From Lepidodermella squamata (lineage: Eukaryota > Gastrotricha), in the NCBI GenBank assembly GCA_047495785.1, contig JBLDXI010000007.1:1488001-1552000 (forward strand): a DNA stretch of 64,000 bases, written 5' to 3'. Position numbers and translations under genes: made by a program. The notes beneath the pieces were generated by a model that was not told the origin of the DNA, did not search any database, and saw only the letters and a list, made by a program, of their open reading frames with translations. The stretch's first letter is position 1. Every line of letters starts with the position of its first letter. Below, in pieces: positions 20,899 through 28,784 of the stretch.

Positions 20899-20971
20899 CG
20901 CCCTCCGGGGGACTCGAACCCCCGACCCTGTGATTAAAAGTCACATGCTCTACCGACTGAGCTAGGAAGGC
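20899..20971 (-). tRNA. tRNA-Lys (TTT)
   Basis: Acceptor GCCTTCC/GGAGGGC with a G-U wobble, anticodon loop CTTTTAA and T-loop GGTTCGAGTCC. Duplicate at 49141-49213. Confidence 0.94.
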
Positions 20972-21098
20972 TCGTGATATGAGACGCAAATTGTTAGTCA
21001 ATGTCCGAAATCAGCAAAATTAGCAATAAAATTGAATATAATATTGGCTTTTAAAGCGTGCTACCGAAAATAAACAAAAATAATACAAAAGGAGCAAA

Positions 21099-21171
21099 TG
21101 ACGCTGATGGGACTCGAACCCACAATCTTCGGATCCGAAGTCCGACGCGATAGCCATTTCGCCACAGCGCC
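21099..21171 (-). tRNA. tRNA-Arg (TCG)
   Basis: Anticodon stem TCGGA/TCCGA around loop CTTCGGA, and T-arm GTGGGTTCGAGTCCCAT. Duplicate at 48937-49009. Confidence 0.93.
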
Positions 21172-21280
21172 TCTCTTTTTAGCTGCAGCCTATGGAAGGT
21201 TTCAAGCTCTCTCTGATTGTGATTGCTCGAAGCTAGAAACAGCGTGTTGATTTGCAAATAATTGAATGGTTGGTCAAGCA

Positions 21281-21364
21281 GTCAGGATGGCCGAGCGGTC
21301 TAAGGCGCCAGACTCAAGATCTGGTCCTCGAAAGAGGGCGTGGGTTCGAACCCCACTTCTGACA
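21281..21364 (+). tRNA. tRNA-Leu (CAA)
   Basis: Class II tRNA with a long variable arm (TCCTCGAAAGAGGGC) and anticodon loop CTCAAGA. It is on the opposite strand to its neighbours, as is its duplicate at 48744-48827. Confidence 0.95.
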
Positions 21365-21422
21365 CAATTTTGCGACTTTTTTCTAAGAATTTCCCATTAA
21401 TAATGCGTAAAAAGTGGCCAAC

Positions 21423-21494
21423 TGGAGGCATCGGGGATTGAACCCGAGACCTTCACAATGCGAATGAGACGCTCTACCACTGAGCTATGCCCCC
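21423..21494 (-). tRNA. tRNA-Ala (CGC)
   Basis: Anticodon loop TTCGCAT and G3:U70 in the acceptor GGGGGCA/TGCCTCC. The anticodon stem has one T-T mismatch, shared by the copies at 32795 and 48612. Functional status is likely but less certain for that reason. Confidence 0.85.
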
Positions 21495-21570
21495 TAGGCT
21501 GATCTGATTCTTAGTTGAACACTCGCTAGGTCCACATGAATGTTGGCTGTCTTGCCTAAAAACGTAGCCA

Positions 21571-21642
21571 AGGTCCCATCGAGAATCGAACTCGAGTCGC
21601 TGGATTCAGAGTCCAGAGTGCTAACCGCTACACCATGGGACC
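21571..21642 (-). tRNA. tRNA-Gln (CTG)
   Basis: Acceptor GGTCCCA/TGGGACC, anticodon CTG in CTCTGGACTCTGAATCCAG, and T-arm CTCGAGTTCGATTCTCG. Copies at 32942 and 48468. Confidence 0.95.
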
Positions 21643-21822
21643 GCTCGAACATTGGCTACGGCAACGTCAGCTTCATTGTGTGACCACTTTTTGCTATGTG
21701 CATGACTTCTCCATACAAAAGCATTGGAGAAAAAAAATTAGAACGCGCAAGTGGTCACACAATGTTTAACCTTTACTAGTAAAGTGCTTGCTATACTCTT
21801 GAACGTGTGCTGTAAAAACGTG

Positions 21823-21894
21823 TGCGTCAGCCGGGAGTCGAACCCGGATCGGCTGCTTGGAAGGCAACCATGCTGACCGTTACACCACTGACGC
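21823..21894 (-). tRNA. tRNA-Gly (TCC)
   Basis: Acceptor GCGTCAG/CTGACGC, anticodon loop CTTCCAA and T-arm CCGGGTTCGACTCCCGG. Copy at 48305. Confidence 0.95.
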
Positions 21895-21968
21895 CTCATG
21901 AATGTGGGGACTATTATCGAAGGGAACTGTTGCAGAATTCAGATATCCAATCAGTTTTCAAAAATGTT

Positions 21969-22050
21969 CGTCGCCAGTAGGATTTGAACCTACGCGCGGA
22001 GACCGCATCTGATTTCTAGTCAGACCCCTTAACCACTCGGGCATAGCGAC
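21969..22050 (-). tRNA. tRNA-Ser (AGA)
   Basis: Class II tRNA with acceptor GTCGCTA/TGGCGAC, anticodon loop CTAGAAA and a long variable arm. Copies at 34125 and 48148. Confidence 0.95.
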
Positions 22051-22211
22051 TTGCTGAAATACCAGTTGACCAGCTGGCTCAATATACTTGGCTATAACAT
22101 AAAGAAACCTGATTACTAATTTCCCCGAGTCACGAATGACTTCAAATATTTGCCCACTGCCTGCTGAAATTAGTTTGAGTTTCGGCTTCGCCTTGGCCGA
22201 TGGCAAAATGA

Positions 22212-22293
22212 TGGCAGCGGTGGGGTTCGAACCCACGCCTCCGAAGAGACTAGAGCCTAAATCTAGCGCCTTAGACCACTCGGCCACGCTACC
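22212..22293 (-). tRNA. tRNA-Leu (TAG)
   Basis: Class II tRNA with acceptor GGTAGCG/CGCTGCC, anticodon loop TTTAGGC and a long variable arm (TCTCTTCGGAGGC). Five copies occur in the window. Confidence 0.95.
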
Positions 22294-22891
22294 TTGATAT
22301 AACGGATACGGAAAACACGATCAATGAGTACCACCTTGATCTTGATATTTAAATCGAAAATTCCGAGTTATCATGAGCTATCGCTGCCGAAGACGCCGTT
22401 GTAATGGTCAATGTATTATTTTCATTTGGATGGTTTTAAACTCATCATTCGGACCATTTTCAAGAAACACGGTAATGTCGATGTCGCCACGTGCAGCGAA
22501 TTTCCGCGCAATGCATAGATGGATGGAAAAGAAACATCACTCGGACAGAAATCGCCTGGAATTTGCGCAGCCTAGAAATCAGCTCCGCCATAGTTCAGAA
22601 TGCCTTCTTTCAGCGTATTTCAGCTGCTTAAGTCAGTTCCAGCACACATTTCAGCTTATTTCGGGCCGGTTAGGGAAATTTGATTTGCGCACAATTGTGA
22701 AATCGGCGGCCGGGATCTCACAAGCTACTCTCTCGATCACTGTAAGTCGAAAGTTTGTTAACTATTGATATAGAAATCTTCGTATAACTTATTTGATACT
22801 TTATTTTAAAGCTCTTTGGCTTTTCCTATTATAAGTAAATTATCATAATGTTTTTCGCGTTTGAAATTGAATGAACAATTCAATGTAATGT
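22294..22891. other. Stretch with an unrecognised open frame
   Basis: An open frame at 22373-22768 (+, 131 codons) is basic at its N-terminus, but it shows no family signature, splice context or codon bias that I trust. I leave it uncalled. Confidence 0.3.
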
Positions 22892-24564
22892 CTAACTAGT
22901 TATTAGACTTGATCTTGGAAAATTTGTATAGTACTCCCCAGTATCATATTTCGAGCACATATCACCATCACCGAGTTCATTACTGCACGCATAAAACGTC
23001 GGCTGCCGAATGCAATAACTCGCCGTTAGATCCGCGGCTGCGACAGGTTTCGCCTCGTCCGCGTAGTTCAACGCGATGATCTCGCCGAAAAAATTGTAGT
23101 AGTGAACGAACGCCGCCATAAATATGTTGATTTTTCCACTACTTGCCGAGAGACGGTTCGCTTTGATCCATTTTACAAACTTGCTGGTCGTGCACGCGCC
23201 CATTTGCCCCAAATAGCTGCCAGGTTGCATCAATAATTTATCCTCAAACAGCCCCGTTGAAGGTTCCATCACACCAGACAAGACGAACAAATTTTTGTCA
23301 TCAGCCGGTCGCGACCTAACGGCCTGTAAGTTCAGTAAAAAGACAACAATTTGTAAAATTGGAGGCTGATAAATTTTCGGAAATAACCTATTAATGGCGT
23401 TTCGGTTAAAATTTGGGATGCTTATTGGGGACCCGCTACTCCGAGCCAATTTTAACCTGAGATTCAGATTTAAAATCTTCTCGAATTCGCGACAACAAGT
23501 AATTAAATTTTTCTAAATTAAAAGGAGAATAAAAGGAGGAGAAGGAGAATTAAAATAGTTTTTGCCCGTTTCTGAATTGGTTGCATGTTGCGAGCCTAAT
23601 TCTAGATAAGCCAGAGGTCGCTTCTGGAATATTCCTACGAAATTAAGGCAGATTTTCCAGCCCACCTCTGTTTTAATTTTCAGATTTTTTTATTTTGGAA
23701 GTAAAAAATAAAAGAAAATAGATTAATTAATCAATTAATTACCTCAGCCCAATTGACTTCAAGCCCTGTTTGTTCCGTGTAGGAAGCCCCGCTTCCACTA
23801 ATTGCATCAGCCCGCCAAGCTATCGAACTAGCTGGCCCAGTTGCCTTGTCGTAAAAAACGATTATTTGATGGCCCGCAGCTGTCATGTTGCTCAGGCTCA
23901 TCGAACTCGGTCCATTAGGGTAATCGCTAGGCTTCGCGAACATATCGTATCCAAAGTTGATGTAGAGCTTCTTCAGAAACGCGACATGCTGCTGCTGAGT
24001 CATGCTGTCGAAATTATTGAAGTTCAGTATAATAACCTCGCCAGGATTCATATTCAAGAAATCTCTCATGTCGCCGAACACACTGAACTGGCCGAACATC
24101 TCCGGCATAGACTGATGAAGATAGTTGGTAAAGTAAATCTTGTTGTCATTAACCATGTAATAGTCCGGGTTGCGAGCTGCGATCGGCAGGTCGAAATACC
24201 GGATGCCAAGGTACAACTGGTCGAACATTGTTTGTTCCTGAGATATGCCCCAATTCTGCAGCCTGCAGTTCATCAAGTCGTCATTTACGCGCTGGGACAG
24301 CTGAAATGGCATCAAATCGCGGTCAATGGTATAAACTCGGCCGAGATTGGGGTTTAGGGTTCTTGAAAACGCTGCATAGGATCCAGGAATAGCCAGTTTT
24401 GTCAGAGGCAGATCGCGTAGCCTGGCGGGTAAGTTGGTCATCCATTGGTCAAGCGTAGTGTTTGTCGTACATCTTAAAGGCAGCTCGTTTGCATCAGTCG
24501 TTGGAGGAAAAATCACACTGATAATGAGAGAAGAATAAAAGACGTTCCTTAGTGGTTGTAGCAT
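22892..24564 (-). CDS. Secreted PI-PLC X-domain-like protein, copy 1 (probable pseudoenzyme)
   Basis: Two exons: 24564-23743 and 23323-22892, joined in phase 0 across a 419-nt GT-AG intron. The product is about 417 aa. A signal peptide (about 1-25) is followed by a PLCXD-type X domain (about 40-274), with WMTNLP, PLTKLAIPGSYAAFS, LGIRYFDLPI, NPGEVIILNFNNF and AAGHQIIVFYD. The first catalytic histidine of this family (IPGSH) is Tyr63 here. A histidine in YLHQS may correspond to the second. Exon 2 encodes a conserved C-terminal module (MGACTT, then FVHYYNFFGEIIALNYADE, then AADLTASYCI) shared by all copies. It would be extracellular. Catalysis of phosphoinositide or glycosyl-PI cleavage seems unlikely without the histidine (inference). 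Paralogues lie at 54115 and 57267, with an exon pseudogene at 50205. Confidence 0.85.
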
Positions 24565-25016
24565 TCGTGCTTAAAAAAATGCCTCAACCAAGTCGACAGA
24601 AACTAAACCATCATGCTTGTACTTTTCCAAAAGCATGCAGGTTGATAGTAGGTGCCAAAATATGTGACTCATTCCCCGCTGAGCCAGATTAGACTAGCAT
24701 GAGATGAAGATTTAGTAAAAATATTCATATAGTCTTGTACGTATTTCAGATGTCATTGAAATAAGGGTCCAGCCTTTATGGTCGTTCTGAGTGGAAAAAG
24801 GTGTCCATTTAATAATCGGTGCAATTCTACTGTTGATAATATAACCGTATTTGTTCCTATTACGGCCCGGGCTACTTAAATTCAACCTCGAAATTATTAT
24901 CGGCTGAGCTATTTTTCGAACAAATAAGTATAGTAGTAGTAGTATTTTAGGAAGTTGTGTAATGTGCGAAAAGAACCAAGTAAAAATGGCACCTATATTT
25001 TTTCGTGAAAATGTTT
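24565..25016. other. Stretch between PI-PLC-like gene and U1 copy 1
   Basis: No gene is seen. A partial copy of the 6364-6554 MITE lies at 24844-24900 (ACCGTATTTGTTCCTATTAC). Confidence 0.45.
24844..24900. repeat. Partial MITE copy
   Basis: ACCGTATTTGTTCCTATTAC and the following GGCCCGGGCTACT and CCTCGAAATT match the reverse complement of the right half of the MITE at 6364-6554. The rest of the element is absent. Confidence 0.55.
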
Positions 25017-25175
25017 CGGGTGTGGCGCGAACGCCGGTACCCATGTGAAATATTTTGCACCCGACTCCACCGATGAGGCAGAGCGCAGGGGTCAGCGGAC
25101 CGCAGTGCAATGGCCCGCCTCGCCCTGGGGCGACCGACTTGCTGAGCTCGGTGCATCCCAGTGCCAGGTAAGTTT
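25017..25175 (-). ncRNA. U1 snRNA, copy 1
   Basis: The RNA 5' end carries ACTTACCTGG, complementary to 5' splice sites. Stem-loop II has AGGGCGAGGC, then CCATTGCAC (the U1A-binding loop) and CTGACCCCTG. An Sm-type site AAAATATTTC follows. A 3' hairpin capped by TTCG completes it (GGCGTTCGCGCC). The length is about 159 nt, close to the metazoan norm of about 164. It base-pairs to introns in the spliceosome. It lies just downstream of an initiator tRNA-Met on the same strand, as do copies 2 and 3. Confidence 0.93.
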
Positions 25176-25223
25176 AGTGGCCAAAGGTCCAAGCGATCGA
25201 ACCCACCCAGCAGTTGGACCATA
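25176..25223 (-). promoter_or_regulatory. Putative proximal sequence element of U1 copy 1
   Basis: The 45-50 bases upstream of each U1 gene are conserved: TGGTCCAACTGCT near -46, then TCGATCGC and TGGACCTTTGGCCACTA near -1. The position fits a snRNA proximal sequence element, while sequence further upstream diverges. Confidence 0.65.
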
Positions 25224-25290
25224 AGTGGATGCTGAAGTCATTTGCTTATTCCTATTTCCATCGAAATCCTGACTAAAATATTGCGACATT

Positions 25291-25362
25291 TAGCAGAGCG
25301 TAGTTTCGATCTACAGACCTCTGGGTTATGGGCCCAGCGCGCTTCCACTGCGCCACTCTGCT
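25291..25362 (-). tRNA. Initiator tRNA-Met (CAT)
   Basis: Acceptor AGCAGAG/CTCTGCT, anticodon CAT in CTGGGCCCATAACCCAG and the initiator-type T-arm TAGATCGAAACTA. Copies at 37680 and 49667, each beside a U1 gene. Confidence 0.95.
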
Positions 25363-25514
25363 TGTCTGAAATTGAGAAGGCGCAAATGAACTACTGAAAT
25401 CGAAGATAATAACGTTCGGAAGTGCCAGCATTGGTGCTTATGATGTGCTTATAGCGATATTTCGCCGAAAAATGCCGTCTGCTAAATATAAATCTGAATG
25501 CTTATTCAGATCCC

Positions 25515-25601
25515 GTCATGATGGCCGAACGGTCCAAGGCGCTTCGTTCAGGTCGCAGCCAGTTTCTACTGGCGCGGCTTCGATAATCCCACTTCTATTT
25601 C
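25515..25601 (+). pseudogene. tRNA-Leu (CAG) pseudogene
   Basis: The D-arm and anticodon arm resemble tRNA-Leu(CAG) (GATGGCCGAACGGTCCAAGG and GTTCAGGTCGC). The acceptor stem does not pair, and the T-arm is disrupted (GGCTTCGATAATCCCAC). Confidence 0.75.
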
Positions 25602-25678
25602 ACACTCGCTGTTAGATTCGTGTCACAAGTCTGAGTTATCCCATTGAGACAGCCCTAATTGGTGACTACATCGCCAAA

Positions 25679-25751
25679 GCCCGGTTAGCTCAGTCGGTAG
25701 AGCATGGGACTCTTAATCCCAGGGTCGTGGGTTCGAGCCCCACATCGGGCG
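25679..25751 (+). tRNA. tRNA-Lys (CTT)
   Basis: Acceptor GCCCGGT/ATCGGGC, anticodon loop CTCTTAA and T-arm GTGGGTTCGAGCCCCAC. Confidence 0.94.
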
Positions 25752-25829
25752 GCAACCGGCGTTTTTACTCTTTTGAATTTTCAGCGGTCTGGTGCGGCTG
25801 AAATTGAACCAAACAAAAACTGAGTCGCT

Positions 25830-25901
25830 TGCATCGGCCGGGAATCGAACCCGGGTCTCCCGCGTGGCAGGCGAGAATTCTACCACTGAACCACTGAACT
25901 G
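25830..25901 (-). pseudogene. tRNA-Gly (GCC) pseudogene with replaced 5' acceptor arm
   Basis: From the D-arm to the 3' end it matches tRNA-Gly(GCC) closely (TTCTCGCCTGCCACGCGGGA). The 5' acceptor strand is replaced by a duplication of the D-arm (GTTCAGTGGTTCAGTGG) and cannot pair with CCGATGC. Confidence 0.75.
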
Positions 25902-25973
25902 CCGCTGTGAAAGATGTTATTTGATCCAATTTTTGTTCTGCGGCCGCTTCCGCCATTATAGCGCAAAAAGGCT

Positions 25974-26045
25974 GGGCCCGTCCGGGATTTGAACCCGAGA
26001 CCTCTCGCACCCAAAGCGAGAATCATACCCCTAGACCAACGGGCC
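25974..26045 (-). tRNA. tRNA-Pro (TGG)
   Basis: Acceptor GGCCCGT/ACGGGCC, anticodon loop TTTGGGT and T-arm CTCGGGTTCAAATCCCGG. Differs from the Pro(CGG) gene at 20361 mainly in the anticodon. Confidence 0.94.
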
Positions 26046-26298
26046 TCATAAAAAATACAATGAATAATAATTTTGCTTGCTTATCAGCTTATCAGCCGGT
26101 TTGATTTTGGCGTCACAAGCGACTATATTATCAGGAATGGCAAAATCGAATCTTGAGTATTTGAAATTTTTATGCCTTGTAATTTTTTAAAGAATATTTC
26201 TTAAAAAAATTGAAATTAATTGTGGGAAAAGTTGTCGTGATATATTTCAAACTAAGACTCGAGGTGTCATTAATCATACCCGTATTAAACTCGATTGG

Positions 26299-26390
26299 TA
26301 ACTCACTCGACACCCATTCGACACCCACTCGACACCATTCGACACCACTCGACACCATTCGACACCACTCGACACCACTCGACACATTCG
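26299..26390. repeat. Array of 9-bp CTCGACACC repeats at left edge of the recombinase cassette
   Basis: Nine or ten copies of a 9-bp unit, CACTCGACA or CATTCGACA followed by CC, begin with TAACTCACTCGACACCCAT. The first 18-19 bases recur in inverted orientation at 31401-31418. The array may be a recombinase-binding or terminal region of the element. Confidence 0.7.
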
Positions 26391-26672
26391 CCTGCGGCGG
26401 CCATATTATTTTACATTAATTGTTAAAATAAAATAATATAAATAAATTTATCTCACTATTTTTTATATTAATTTTTGATATTGTTCAAGAATAAAATTTA
26501 AAATGAGTCGTTAGCAACATTAAAAACTCATTAGCAGACAAAAGACAATAAAGACAATGCGGCACCGTTGCGGAACCGTTGGCTCCCGTTTCATTTGAAT
26601 TTAAACCTGGTTTAGCTCTGCACTACTGTATTTTACACTGTTCTTTCAGTTTACAGTTTTCAGTCCTTCATT

Positions 26673-27014
26673 ATGGGCCGCAAGTTTAACCCTTTCGATC
26701 CATTTAGCTGGGTTAACAGTGACTCAGTAGATACCATTGATTCGGAATCAGTTACTCAATCAACAGCTCAGACCACTGACTCCGAGTCTTTTTTTCAAAA
26801 CACCACGACGTCAGTTTTCAGCCTTCAAAACAACTCTACTGCACCATGCCCAGTGGAGGCATATGAGATAGTCATATTTTGTCTATCCTTGTTCTTGCTC
26901 GTGGCTGTTGTCACCTCAATTGTTTTCGCCTCTCGTCGCTTCCGGTGCAAATCTAAGAAGCGGTCTAACGATGCCGAGCAACTGCACTACAATCGCCTTG
27001 ACTCTCAAGTTTAA
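26673..27014 (+). CDS. Cassette gene 1: small single-pass membrane protein (113 aa)
   Basis: The ATG lies nine bases after an acceptor-like TTTACAGTTTTCAG. The N-terminal 60 residues are rich in Ser, Thr, Asp and Glu, with N-glycosylation sequons (NTTTS, NNST). One membrane segment follows (about 66-88, EIVIFCLSLFLLVAVVTSIV), then a basic cytosolic tail (RRFRCKSKKR). No signal peptide is seen, so insertion would be by the membrane segment itself. I recognise no family. The stop codon overlaps a downstream ATG (TAATG at 27012-27016). No polyadenylation signal separates it from gene 2. Confidence 0.6.
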   Translation: MGRKFNPFDPFSWVNSDSVDTIDSESVTQSTAQTTDSESFFQNTTTSVFSLQNNSTAPCPVEAYEIVIFCLSLFLLVAVVTSIVFASRRFRCKSKKRSNDAEQLHYNRLDSQV

Positions 27015-27043
27015 TGTTTGTTTTTTTATATTTAGCTGTTACG

Positions 27044-27211
27044 ATGAACAAGCACGAAATTCTTGCATACTCTAACAAAGATCAATCCATCTTTAGATCG
27101 ACAGAGCTGAGCCGATCCGAACTCGAACTGACTATCTTGCAATACGCCCTTTCGCTAATCATGGCAGTGCTGGTCGGATTCGTAATTGCCCGTGCTCTCA
27201 ATATGGACTGA
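27044..27211 (+). CDS. Cassette gene 2: 55-aa tail-anchored membrane protein
   Basis: An acceptor-like tract TTTTTTTATATTTAG ends at 27035, nine bases before this ATG. If it is used, translation starts at 27044 with MNKHEILAYSN. If not, an in-frame ATG at 27014 overlaps the stop of gene 1 and adds ten residues. The polar N-terminus is followed by a C-terminal membrane segment (LQYALSLIMAVLVGFVIARAL) and a very short tail. I recognise no family. AATAAA occurs about 175 bases after the stop, near 27387. Confidence 0.5.
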   Translation: MNKHEILAYSNKDQSIFRSTELSRSELELTILQYALSLIMAVLVGFVIARALNMD

Positions 27212-27437
27212 CATTGTTTCCAATTGAATAATATTATCCTTGGATCGTTTATATCAAATTAACATTTGAAATGCCTGTATCAAATTACTTATCATCATCC
27301 TACGACGGTGAATCGCTAATCTTGTCGTTGTGAATCAAGAGTTAACAGATATTTAATATTTAATATGCTCAATATTCTTGAACTCAATAAACGTTTCTTA
27401 CAATTTCATTGTGTTTTAGGTTTATTCTTATTACTTT

Positions 27438-28580
27438 ATGTTTTCACTTCCGAAGGCTTTTCAGCTTTGCGTCTACTTGATGCTCCTTACGGATTCGATG
27501 GGCTATCCTGCCAGCGGAGAGTTTCTGCTTGACATTTTCAAGCTCAATAGAGACGACCAAGGTCATATCGTGCGGAAGCGTGATACCACGATTGCGAGAA
27601 AGCCGGAGATATTGGAAGTTGCTAGCGGTCTTCAATACTACCGTGCGTATCAAACCGGGTCTAACAAGTGTTTGGCAAATTTCACAAAAATTGGTATGGC
27701 TCTATTGTTATCACTTGCTTGTTTTTATAAGATTGGTCTTTCAGCGGAGAAGATGTGCGAGTGGCCGCTTCCTACTGAAAAATGGGATGAGTTGACGATG
27801 AAGCTCATGTCTTGTTTCGTGAGACATTCCTGTAGCACTATATCTTGTGTGATGACTCTACCCGAAGAAGATATTCGAACGTGGGCAACTTCTTTCAGTT
27901 TGGTCAGCCCTTTGTGCGCTTACCTCGCTACTAACGGTACACATCTTTCATTGGCCGATTCGCTTTTTGATTTGGAAGCCTACAAAAGTTTTGGCATGAA
28001 AGCTGCTGAACTTGCTTCTACTGTATTTAACGTCGCGAGCAAATATAAATTTTTCCAGTTTATAGTCTGTCATTTTTTCCCAATCTACGAATTTGAATCA
28101 GTATTTTCTGCGACTCATTACGTTCCTCAAATAATATGCTTTATCGCAGCCGTCTATTTTGAGTCTCAGTCAGGGTTTCTGGCTGTAGTATTTGACTTGG
28201 GTATTGAAATCTTTTACACAAGCGTTGTGTACTACTGGTTTGGTCGACTTTTAGGCATTTTTTATTTGGATTATTACACAGTTTCCATCGTCATCCGTTA
28301 TTTGATTCTATTCATTTCTTTCGGCGTGAGATCGTTTATATTTTTCTACTATTTGGCGCGAATTGCATGGACTTTGTCGTCTTCTCTTTTCAATCATATA
28401 CATAACATCTTCAAAAAAAACAAAAAAGTCCAATACACCCCAACCAATCAGCCTCCTCAAGAGACTGTGCCTCTCATGGAGTCTAGCAATGAAATAATGA
28501 AGCAAGGCATTTTGAAGGCGAGTAATTGTTCAGGTTGCTCAAATTGTGGACGACGAATTTCAACCAGGAAACGGAATTGA
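27438..28580 (+). CDS. Cassette gene 3: multi-pass membrane protein with signal peptide (380 aa)
   Basis: The ATG lies 18 bases after an acceptor-like TTGTGTTTTAG. A signal peptide (about 1-22) precedes a short propeptide-like stretch ending in a basic VRKR site near residue 48, a possible furin-type cleavage site. A Cys-containing region follows (MCEWPLP, CFVRHSCSTISC), then four or five hydrophobic segments between about 215 and 320 (FFQFIVCHFFPIYEF, PQIICFIAAVYF, RYLILFISFGVRSFIFFYY). The cytosolic tail ends with a Cys cluster (NCSGCSNCGRR). I recognise no family. The layout resembles a processed envelope-like or receptor-like membrane protein, but I claim no function. Confidence 0.6.
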   Translation: MFSLPKAFQLCVYLMLLTDSMGYPASGEFLLDIFKLNRDDQGHIVRKRDTTIARKPEILEVASGLQYYRAYQTGSNKCLANFTKIGMALLLSLACFYKIGLSAEKMCEWPLPTEKWDELTMKLMSCFVRHSCSTISCVMTLPEEDIRTWATSFSLVSPLCAYLATNGTHLSLADSLFDLEAYKSFGMKAAELASTVFNVASKYKFFQFIVCHFFPIYEFESVFSATHYVPQIICFIAAVYFESQSGFLAVVFDLGIEIFYTSVVYYWFGRLLGIFYLDYYTVSIVIRYLILFISFGVRSFIFFYYLARIAWTLSSSLFNHIHNIFKKNKKVQYTPTNQPPQETVPLMESSNEIMKQGILKASNCSGCSNCGRRISTRKRN

Positions 28581-28784
28581 TTGTAAATTGATGCATTGTG
28601 ACTCTGCGTGTTTTGACATTCGATTCGCTTTTGTGTCGCGGCTTTTTATACCCATTTTATACTATGTTATACTCAATGCTCTTTTCTCTTTTTCCATGCT
28701 CTGACATGTAAGCTCATTAAATTTCCTCAATTTAATCAAAATGATTCATGTGGTCTGATTTTTTTTGTCGATTTTAGAGAATTA

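Noticed and set aside
21958-22287. Open frame on the minus strand reading MAEWSKALDLGSSL... and similar frames at 47892, 48851, 49111 and 25765
   Set aside because: These frames translate tRNA genes and their flanks. The protein similarity between copies only reflects duplicated tRNAs.
22373-22768. 131-aa plus-strand open frame between tRNA cluster A and the PI-PLC-like gene
   Set aside because: No recognisable domain, signal peptide, splice context or paralogue. It could be chance.
26299-26390. CRISPR-like array
   Set aside because: The units are 9 bp without spacers, in an animal genome. It is a simple tandem repeat.
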